Assembly (NCBI GenBank): GCA_964242335.1
Contig: CAXTAY010000026.1
Location: forward strand, 1-54,129
Source: Lichenicoccus sp964242335
GTDB lineage: Bacteria; Pseudomonadota; Alphaproteobacteria; Acetobacterales; Acetobacteraceae
Length of the DNA: 54,129 nt
Reading direction: 5' to 3'
Below, piece by piece: positions 6,542 to 13,114 of the stretch. The translations under genes and the position numbers were made by a program. The notes under the pieces are model-generated. The model saw only the letters and a program-made list of their open reading frames with translations. It did not search any database and was not told the DNA's origin. Numbering within the stretch: position 1 is the first letter of the stretch; every line of letters starts with the position of its first letter.

Positions 6542-8845
6542 ATGAGCGAGACCAAGCGCCGCATCTGTCTCGCCGTGCTGCTGCATGGCGGCCGCTTCTC
6601 GTGGAAGTATCCCGACGCGCGCGCCGAGGGCGACCACGACATCGAGATGTACAAGGATCTCGCCCGCACCGCCGAGCGCGGCCGGTTCGACATCATCTTC
6701 ATGGCCGACGGCTACTCGATCAAGGATGACGGGCTCGGACCCGAGGCGCTGCGCTCGATGAGCACGGTGGTGCATTTCGACCCGCTCACCCTGCTCGCCG
6801 CGCTGTCGACCGTGACCAGCCGGATCGGGCTCGTCTGCACCGGCTCGACCACCTACAACGAGCCGTACGACTTCGCCCGCCGCATGGCCACACTCGACCA
6901 CATGAGCGGCGGCCGCGCCGGCTGGAACGTGATCACCTCGCAGATGACCAGCGAGGCGCTCAATTTTGGCTATGACGGCCCGCTCTCCACCGAGGACCGC
7001 TACGCCCGCGCGCGCGAGTTCCTCGACGTCACGCTCAAGCTCTGGGACAGCTGGGACGACGACGCCTTCCCGCGCGACAAGGCGAGCGGCACCTATCTGC
7101 ATCCCGAGCGGATGCACGTGCTCGACCATCGCGGCAGGTTCTTCAAGGTGCGCGGCCCGCTGAACGTCGCACGCATGCCGCAGGGCTATCCGCTGATCTG
7201 CCAGGCCGGCGAGTCCGAGGAGGGGCGCGAGTTCGCGGCGCAATCCGCCGACATGATGTACGGCAAGGCGGTGACTCTCGAGCACGGTCAGGAGTTCTAT
7301 GCCTCGATGAAGGGCAGGCTCGCCAAGTACGGCCGCGCGCCGGAGTCACTCAAGATCATGCCCGGGCTGTGCTGCGTGGTCGGCCGCACCCGCGAGGAGG
7401 CGCAGGAGAAGTTCGACCGGGTGCAGCGCACGATCAGCGCGGTCGAGGCGCGCGCCTTCGCGGTGCAGTTCATGGGACCGGCGTTCGACCTCGAGGGCGA
7501 CCCGACGGCGCCGATGCCGGAATCCGACGAGCTCGATGCCATCGCACGACGCAAGCGCATCGGCATCGTCCGCGACGGACAGCGGCTCTCGCTGGTCGAG
7601 CTCGGCCGCTGGATCGCCGCCTGCATGGGCCACCTGACCATGATCGGCACGCCCGGCGAGATCGCCGACCAGATGGAGCGCTTCATCGACGAGGGCGGCT
7701 CGGACGGCTTCGCGCTGATGCCGCACTACCTGCCCGGCAACCTGGACGATTTCGTCGAGCTGGTGATTCCCGAGCTGCAGCGGCGCGGCCGGTTCCGCAC
7801 CGAGTACGAGGGCGCCACCCTGCGCGAGAATCTCGGCCTGCCGCGCCCGCCCAGCCGCTACGCGACGCCCCGGTCGGGCGCCGAGTCGAACGCCGTGCCG
7901 GTGCTCGACCTCGCGACCCTCTCCCCGGACGGCCTGGTGACGGCGCTGCAGGGCTGCTCCTGCGTCCTGCTCACCAACCACGGCGTGAAGCTGCCGCTGA
8001 CCGAGGCGGTGTATGCGTCGGGACGCGCGTTCTTCGCCCTGCCGGAGGCGGAGAAGCAGCAGGTCGCCTGGTCCGGACGCGGCGCCTGGCAGGGCTGGCA
8101 GCGCATGGCCGAGGAGTCCGGGGCTGGCTACGCCGCCGACCTGGTCGAGCGCTACGAGCTGCGCCTCGCCCAGCGCACGCTGTCCGACGCGCCGCTCGAC
8201 CTCGCCGACGCCGCCGGGCTCGCGCGATGGGGCAGCAGCTTCACCCTGTGGCCGTCGCAGCCGGCGGGCTTTCGCGACATCTGGACCCGCTACTACGCGG
8301 CGATGCACGACCTCTCGACGCGGCTGGTGCGGCTGCTGGCGGATGGGCTCGACATCGACGGGGGAACGCTGGACGCCTGGACGGTGCGGCAATGGTCGAA
8401 CCTGGTGGTCAACCACTACCCGCCGCTGCACGGGGCGCTGCACACGCCCGAGCCCGGCCGGATGCGCAGCAAGCCGCACACCGACATCGGCGGCCTCACC
8501 ATCCTCTGGTCGGACGACCGCACCGGCGGGCTGGAGGCGCGCATCGGCGCCGGCGGAAGCTGGGTCCCGGTGCACATCCCGCCGGGCGCGCTGCTGGTCC
8601 AGGCCGGCGATCTGCTGACGCGCTGGACCGGCGGACGCATCCCGTCGAACATCCACCGCGTGGTCAATCCCGCCGCGGGCAGCGAGGCGGCACGGCGCGG
8701 CCGCTTCTCGGTGGTGTATTTCCACCATCCCGACATGGAGACGACGATCCGCGACGAGAGCGGGCGGACGCTGGTGGCCGCCGAGCACGTGCGCCGGCGC
8801 CAGCGGCTCGACACGCCGATCCTGGAGACGGCGCTCGATGCCTGA
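6542..8845 (+). CDS. Fused FMN-dependent monooxygenase and 2-oxoglutarate/Fe(II) dioxygenase
   Basis: A 767-residue two-enzyme fusion. Residues 1 to about 440 are an NtaA/SnaA/DszA-type flavin monooxygenase (MATLDHMSGGRAGWNVITSQ; NVARMPQGYPLICQAGES). Residues about 450-767 are an isopenicillin N synthase-like dioxygenase with a complete iron facial triad, H646-x-D648 (in KPHTDIGGL) and H705 (in SNIHRVVNP), plus the 2-oxoglutarate-binding R721-x-S723. Both halves look intact, with no frameshift at the junction near 7850. The ATG at 6542 has AGGAG upstream. The gene overlaps the binding-protein gene by 8 bases and heads a five-gene operon with a sulfonate/taurine-class importer. Inference: sequential oxidation of an imported organosulfur or organonitrogen compound. 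Confidence 0.9.
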   Translation: MSETKRRICLAVLLHGGRFSWKYPDARAEGDHDIEMYKDLARTAERGRFDIIFMADGYSIKDDGLGPEALRSMSTVVHFDPLTLLAALSTVTSRIGLVCTGSTTYNEPYDFARRMATLDHMSGGRAGWNVITSQMTSEALNFGYDGPLSTEDRYARAREFLDVTLKLWDSWDDDAFPRDKASGTYLHPERMHVLDHRGRFFKVRGPLNVARMPQGYPLICQAGESEEGREFAAQSADMMYGKAVTLEHGQEFYASMKGRLAKYGRAPESLKIMPGLCCVVGRTREEAQEKFDRVQRTISAVEARAFAVQFMGPAFDLEGDPTAPMPESDELDAIARRKRIGIVRDGQRLSLVELGRWIAACMGHLTMIGTPGEIADQMERFIDEGGSDGFALMPHYLPGNLDDFVELVIPELQRRGRFRTEYEGATLRENLGLPRPPSRYATPRSGAESNAVPVLDLATLSPDGLVTALQGCSCVLLTNHGVKLPLTEAVYASGRAFFALPEAEKQQVAWSGRGAWQGWQRMAEESGAGYAADLVERYELRLAQRTLSDAPLDLADAAGLARWGSSFTLWPSQPAGFRDIWTRYYAAMHDLSTRLVRLLADGLDIDGGTLDAWTVRQWSNLVVNHYPPLHGALHTPEPGRMRSKPHTDIGGLTILWSDDRTGGLEARIGAGGSWVPVHIPPGALLVQAGDLLTRWTGGRIPSNIHRVVNPAAGSEAARRGRFSVVYFHHPDMETTIRDESGRTLVAAEHVRRRQRLDTPILETALDA

Positions 8846-9866
8846 CCGCCGGCGCGTCCTGGGCGCGGGACTGGCCGGGCTCGCGGCACTCGCGTCGCCT
8901 GCGATCCTGCGCCGTCCGGCCCGCGCCGCCGACCTCGGCACCCTGGCGCTGCGGCTGTGCTGGATCGACAACGCGCAGTTCGCCGGCGAGTACTACGCCG
9001 ACAGCCGCGGCTACTACCGCGAGGCCGGCTTCTCCGCCGTGCAGCTGCTCAGCGGCGGCCCGAGTGCCCCGCCCGCCGAGACCGACCTGGTGCAGGAGAA
9101 GTGCCTGATCGGCATCTCCGCCATCGACCTGACCGCGGCCGCGGTCGGTCAGGGGGCGGCACTGCGCACCATCGGCGGGCTGTATCAGAAGAGCGCGTTC
9201 TGCATGGTGTCGCTGGCGAGCCGGCCGATCCCGGAGCCGCGCGCGATGATCGGCAAGCGCATCGGTGTGCAGGCCGGCAACCAGATCGTGTTCGCGACCT
9301 TCCTGCAGCTCAACGGCATCGACCCGAACTCGGTGCATACCGTGCCGGTGCAGTTCGACCCGACGCTGCTGGTGGCGGGCGGTGTGGACGGCTGGGTCAG
9401 CTATATCGGCAACGAGCCCAACACGCTCAGGATCAAGGGCATCGAGACCACCACCTTCCTGTTCGCCGACCACAACTACCCGCTGGTGATGGAGACGTAC
9501 GTCGCGCGGCAGAGCTCGACGGTGCACGAGCGCGAGCGGCTGAAGGCGGCGCTGCGGGCCGAGCTGCGCGGCTGGAAGGACAACCTGCGCGATCCGGACG
9601 GCGGCGCGATGCTGGCGGTGAACCGCTACGGCCGCAACCTCGGGCTGGACCCGATGGCGGAGAAGCTGCAGTCGCGCACCGAGAACACGCTGCTGGTCAG
9701 CGCCGACACCGAGGCGCACGGGCTGATGACGCTCAGCCCCGAACTGATCGAGAGGAACGTCAAGGTGCTGCGCGACCTGGGCAACGACGTCACCGCCGCC
9801 GACCTGTTCGACCTGTCGCTGCTGGAGGAGATCTACCACGAGGACCCGTCGCTGATCCGGGTGTAG
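8838..9866 (+). CDS. ABC transporter substrate-binding protein (NMT1/SsuA/TauA class)
   Basis: A 342-residue periplasmic binding protein delivering the substrate to the two permeases encoded downstream. The N-terminus MPDRRRVLGAGLAGLAAL has twin arginines followed by a hydrophobic stretch and an ARAAD cleavage region, so Tat export is possible. The fold markers are of the NMT1/THI5-like class: an opening LALRLCWIDNAQFAGEYYA, the lobe segment IGKRIGVQAGNQIVF, and an interaction with small ligands implied by the family. The start overlaps the end of the fused oxygenase gene by 8 bases, so translation is probably coupled. The ligand is presumably the oxygenase substrate. Confidence 0.88.
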   Translation: MPDRRRVLGAGLAGLAALASPAILRRPARAADLGTLALRLCWIDNAQFAGEYYADSRGYYREAGFSAVQLLSGGPSAPPAETDLVQEKCLIGISAIDLTAAAVGQGAALRTIGGLYQKSAFCMVSLASRPIPEPRAMIGKRIGVQAGNQIVFATFLQLNGIDPNSVHTVPVQFDPTLLVAGGVDGWVSYIGNEPNTLRIKGIETTTFLFADHNYPLVMETYVARQSSTVHERERLKAALRAELRGWKDNLRDPDGGAMLAVNRYGRNLGLDPMAEKLQSRTENTLLVSADTEAHGLMTLSPELIERNVKVLRDLGNDVTAADLFDLSLLEEIYHEDPSLIRV

Positions 9867-9878
9867 GCGGCGCGACGC

Positions 9879-10748
9879 ATGAACGAGATGGCGCCGCGCC
9901 CCGCCGCCGAGCCGGCCCTCCCCGCGGCGCGCGGCGCCGGCGGCCGGCCGCCCGGGACCGGGATCGACATCGCGGGCCTCTCCAAGAGCTTCCGGGTCGG
10001 GCGGCAGCGCGTCCTCGCACTCGACCGGGTCAGCCTGCGCACCGCCGAGCACGGCTTCGTCTCGCTGCTCGGCCCGTCGGGCTGCGGCAAGTCCACGGCG
10101 CTGCGCATCCTCGCCGGGCTGGAGCAGCCGGATTCCGGCCAGGCGCTGGTGCATGGCGAGACGCCGGCCGAGCTGATCCGGCACCACCATCTGGGCATCG
10201 CCTTCCAGGACAGCGCGCTGCTGCCCTGGCGGTCGGTCACCGCCAACATCCGGCTGCCGCTGGAGGTGGCCGGGCTGCCGGCGGCGCCGCAGGCGATCGC
10301 CGAGCTGATCGAGCTGGTGGGACTGCGCGGCTTCGAGCGGGCGCGGCCGGCACAGCTCTCGGGCGGCATGCGCCAGCGCGTGGCGATCGCGCGCGCGCTG
10401 GTGGTGCAGCCGCGCGTGCTGCTGCTCGACGAGCCGTTCGGCGCACTCGACGAGATGACGCGGCTGCGGCTCAACCTCGAGCTGCAGCGGATCTGGAGCG
10501 AGCGGCCCGCCACCACGCTGATGGTGACGCACGGCATCGGCGAGGCGGTGTTCCTGTCCGACCAGGTGGCGGTGATGAGTGCGCGTCCCGGCCGCATCCG
10601 CGCGCTGGTGCCGATCGAGCTGCCACGGCCGCGCCGGCCGGAGATGCTGCGCTCGCCCGAGTTCCACCGCTACCAGGACCAGCTCAGCGAGCTGCTGTAC
10701 GGCCGCGACGGCGTCGCCACGGACGAGCCGGAGCACGGCCCCGCATGA
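9879..10748 (+). CDS. ABC transporter ATP-binding protein (SsuB/TauB class)
   Basis: A 289-residue ATPase for the sulfonate/nitrate/taurine-type importer of this operon. Walker A GPSGCGKST, signature LSGGMRQR, Walker B VLLLDEPFGALDE and the switch histidine in VTHGIGEA are all present. The QDSALLPWRSV Q-loop region is typical of SsuB/TauB. The N-terminal 25 residues are a Pro/Ala-rich extension with no visible role. It begins 12 bases after the binding-protein gene and overlaps the first permease by four bases (ATGA), so it is part of the same transcript. Confidence 0.93.
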   Translation: MNEMAPRPAAEPALPAARGAGGRPPGTGIDIAGLSKSFRVGRQRVLALDRVSLRTAEHGFVSLLGPSGCGKSTALRILAGLEQPDSGQALVHGETPAELIRHHHLGIAFQDSALLPWRSVTANIRLPLEVAGLPAAPQAIAELIELVGLRGFERARPAQLSGGMRQRVAIARALVVQPRVLLLDEPFGALDEMTRLRLNLELQRIWSERPATTLMVTHGIGEAVFLSDQVAVMSARPGRIRALVPIELPRPRRPEMLRSPEFHRYQDQLSELLYGRDGVATDEPEHGPA

Positions 10749-11521
10749 GGCGCGCGCCGGCGTGGCTGCCGATGGGCCGGCTCGGCGGTGCCGCCGGCGT
10801 GCTGGCGCTGCTGGCGCTGTGGTGGCTGGCGGCGGCGTTGTCGTCGGGGCCGGTGGCGATGGTGCCGTCGCCCTGGGGGGTGCTGGCGCAGATCGGCCGC
10901 GACGGCTGGGGCTTCTACGTGCCCAACATCCTGCCGACGCTGGGCGAGGCGGCGCGCGGCTTCCTCTGGGGCAATGGCCTCGCGGTCGGGCTGGCGCTGC
11001 TGGTGCTGCTGGTGCCGGGGCTGAACCGGGTGGTGGTGCAGCTGGCGACGGTCAGCTACTGCATACCGGTGATCGCGATCGGGCCGCTGCTGACGGTGGT
11101 ATTCAGCGGCCGCACGCCGATGGTCGCACTCGCGGCGCTGTCGGTGTTCTTCACCAGCCTGGTCGGGATGCTGCTGGGCCTGCGCGCGGCGGAACCGGCC
11201 AGCCTCGACCTGGTGCGCGCCTATGGCGGCGGCCGCTGGCAGCGCTTCCGCCGGGTGCAGCTGTTCGCGGCCCTGCCGGCCTCGTTCGCCGCACTCGGCA
11301 TCGCCGCACCCGCCGCCCTGCTCGGCGCCATCCTCGGCGAGTGGCTCGGCTCGGTGCAGAGCGGGCTCGGGGTGGCAATGGTGATCTCGATGCAGCAGAT
11401 GGCCGCCGCCCGCTCCTGGGGCATCGCCCTGGTCTGCGGCGCCCTGGCCGGTGCAGCCTACGCGCTGGTGGCGCTGGCCGGACGGCTGGCGATGCCCTGG
11501 CGCGCCGGAGGCCGTGGGTGA
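10745..11521 (+). CDS. ABC transporter permease 1 (SsuC/TauC class)
   Basis: A 258-residue inner-membrane permease with about six hydrophobic segments and a BPD_transp_1 loop (LVRAYGGGRWQRFRRVQLFAALPASF), the EAA-like region that docks the ATPase. The ATG overlaps the ATPase stop by four bases, and the TGA stop overlaps the GTG of the next permease. Two dissimilar permeases in one operon suggest a heterodimeric channel rather than the homodimer usual for SsuC. Confidence 0.9.
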   Translation: MRRAPAWLPMGRLGGAAGVLALLALWWLAAALSSGPVAMVPSPWGVLAQIGRDGWGFYVPNILPTLGEAARGFLWGNGLAVGLALLVLLVPGLNRVVVQLATVSYCIPVIAIGPLLTVVFSGRTPMVALAALSVFFTSLVGMLLGLRAAEPASLDLVRAYGGGRWQRFRRVQLFAALPASFAALGIAAPAALLGAILGEWLGSVQSGLGVAMVISMQQMAAARSWGIALVCGALAGAAYALVALAGRLAMPWRAGGRG

Positions 11522-12330
11522 GCGGGCCGCGGCCGGGCGGTCCCATGCTGGCGCGGCTGGGGGGGCCGCCCGCGACGATGCTGCTGTCGCTGGCGGTGGT
11601 GCTGGTCGCCTGGGTCGCCTTCCTGCACCTGTTCGCGGTGAGCCCGCTGATGGGCAAGGGGCCGCTCGCGGTCGGGCACTATCTGTTCGGCACGTCGTTC
11701 TCGACGCGCAACCGCGCCGCGCTGCTCGCGGCATTGGCGGTGACGCTCGGCCATGCCGGCATCGGCTTCGGGCTCGGCCTCGGGCTCGGCGTCGCGTCCG
11801 CGATCCTGTTCGTGCTGTCGCCCGCGGCGCGGCGCGGCCTGCTGCCGGTGGCGATGATCCTGCGCTCGGTGCCGCTGGTGGCGATGACGCCGCTGATCGT
11901 GCTGGTGTTCGGGCGCGGTGCGGCCGCGGTCGGCGTGATCGGCGCGATCATCGTGTTCTTCCCCACCGTGGTGAACGTGACGCTCGGCCTGCGCTCGCTG
12001 CCGCCGCTGTCGTCGGACCTGATCCGCGTGCATGGCGGCGGCGCCTGGATGACCCTGCGCAAGGTCGGCCTGCCGAGCGCCCTGCCGGCACTATTCGCCT
12101 CGATCCGGCTGTCGCTGCCGGCGGCCCTGGTGGGCGCGCTGCTGGCGGAATGGCTGGCGACTGGAGACGGCCTCGGCTACCGCATGCAGCGCGACATCAC
12201 CAGCTTCCGCAGCGCGGACCTGTGGAGTGCGGTTGTGCTGGTCACCTTGTGCTCGCTGACGCTGTACACCCTGGCGGGGCTGGTAGAGCAGGCGGTGCTG
12301 AGCCGGCACGGGATCACACGCGGACGCTGA
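11518..12330 (+). CDS. ABC transporter permease 2 (SsuC/TauC class)
   Basis: A 270-residue permease paralogous to the preceding one, with the docking loop DLIRVHGGGAWMTLRKVGLP and about six membrane segments. The proposed start is the GTG at 11518, which overlaps the previous stop (GTGA); an internal ATG 27 bases later is the alternative. It closes the five-gene oxygenase/import operon. It is followed by 242 bases of non-coding DNA rich in short inverted repeats before the convergent GNAT gene. Confidence 0.88.
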   Translation: MSGPRPGGPMLARLGGPPATMLLSLAVVLVAWVAFLHLFAVSPLMGKGPLAVGHYLFGTSFSTRNRAALLAALAVTLGHAGIGFGLGLGLGVASAILFVLSPAARRGLLPVAMILRSVPLVAMTPLIVLVFGRGAAAVGVIGAIIVFFPTVVNVTLGLRSLPPLSSDLIRVHGGGAWMTLRKVGLPSALPALFASIRLSLPAALVGALLAEWLATGDGLGYRMQRDITSFRSADLWSAVVLVTLCSLTLYTLAGLVEQAVLSRHGITRGR

Positions 12331-12464
12331 CCGGCCTCTCATCGGACCGTGCGTGAACGTGGTCCCGGGAGCCGACATCGGCCGAACGACGTCGGTGGGC
12401 TGGCGCAGGCTGGCATCCATGCGTCTAGCCTCGGTCGTAAAGGCACATCTAAAGCTCCTCAAGA

Positions 12465-12493
12465 GCCGATGTGCTTTCGGCTTTGACATCGGC
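12465..12493. repeat. Inverted repeat downstream of the oxygenase/import operon
   Basis: GCCGATGT (12465-12472) and ACATCGGC (12486-12493) form a perfect eight-base-pair stem with a 13-base loop. A competing five-base-pair hairpin (GCCGA 12465-12469 with TCGGC 12477-12481, then TTT) uses the same left arm. GACATCGGC also recurs at 12374-12382 and 12485-12493. It may be a weak terminator for the plus-strand operon or part of a decayed repeat. Confidence 0.5.
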
Positions 12494-12539
12494 GGACTTC
12501 CGGGCGGGCGTCCTGCCATCACGGCGCCGCTTGGCCAAA

Positions 12540-12559
12540 GCCACCTCTGAGTAGGTGGC
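12540..12559 (-). terminator. Possible terminator of the TonB receptor-GNAT unit
   Basis: GCCACCT and AGGTGGC make a seven-base-pair stem with a six-base loop just after the GNAT stop (minus strand); only CTTTGG follows, so the T-tract is poor. Confidence 0.4.
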
Positions 12560-12563
12560 GGCC

Positions 12564-12581
12564 CAGGTTTCTCTAAACCTG
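12564..12581. repeat. Inverted repeat straddling the GNAT stop codon
   Basis: CAGGTTT and AAACCTG form a perfect seven-base-pair stem with a four-base loop that contains the minus-strand TAG stop of the GNAT gene. With the hairpin at 12540-12559 it makes two stems in a row. Confidence 0.45.
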
Positions 12582-13103
12582 CTTCGCGATAGGCCACTCG
12601 CGCGCGAGCAGACGCGTATTGTCTTCGACGAGGCAGAGCGGCCGGAACCCGACCTTCTCCGCGACCCGCAACGAGGCGGCGTTGCCGGGTGCAACCAGGC
12701 AAACGACCTTCGGGCAGGGGTGGCTGCGATCGAGCCAGCTCAACGCCGCCACCAGCGCCTCGCTCGCAAAGCCTCGACCACGGGCCCAGCCGGCCAGCAT
12801 CCACCCTGCTTCGGGAATGCCTCGGACGGCTGGATCGATCTCGCGCTGAAAATCGGCGAAGCCGATCTCGCCGGCGAAGCGCCCGCTCTCCTTGTCGCGG
12901 ATCGCCCAGTATCCATAGCCCAGCACTGGCCAAAGCCCGCGATAGCGCAGCAGCCGGAACCAGCTCTCCTGCCGGCTCGAAGGCCGGCCCCCGACATAGC
13001 GCACGATCTCCGGGTCCGCCCACAGAGCGGCAAGTGCGTCGAGATCGACCGCCTCGTGCGCATCGAGTACCAGCCGCACGGTCTGCAGTCGTGGCGGAAG
13101 CAA
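12573..13103 (-). CDS. GNAT-family N-acetyltransferase (RimJ/RimL-like)
   Basis: A 176-residue acetyl-CoA-dependent acyltransferase. The family pattern is visible: an N-terminal RLVLDAHEAVDLDALAALW, the FAGEIGFADF strand, the acetyl-CoA-binding region ARGRGFASEALVAALSW (Q/RxxGxG/A type) and the closing NAASLRVAEKVGF motif. This pattern is common to the RimJ/RimL group that acetylates protein N-termini or small amines, so the substrate is open. It starts 11 bases after the TonB-dependent receptor gene on the same strand, so it is probably co-transcribed, although a functional link is not evident. Confidence 0.88.
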   Translation of the reverse strand: MLPPRLQTVRLVLDAHEAVDLDALAALWADPEIVRYVGGRPSSRQESWFRLLRYRGLWPVLGYGYWAIRDKESGRFAGEIGFADFQREIDPAVRGIPEAGWMLAGWARGRGFASEALVAALSWLDRSHPCPKVVCLVAPGNAASLRVAEKVGFRPLCLVEDNTRLLAREWPIAKQV

Positions 13104-13114
13104 GCCCGGGCCGT

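Noticed and set aside
8957..10744. Plus-strand open frame running through the binding-protein and ATPase genes into permease 1.
   Set aside because: Only the part from 10745 on has permease sequence; the preceding part is an out-of-frame reading of two well-supported genes.
12353..12550. Small 65-codon open frame in the repeat-rich gap.
   Set aside because: It has no ribosome site or recognisable sequence and it spans the inverted repeats.
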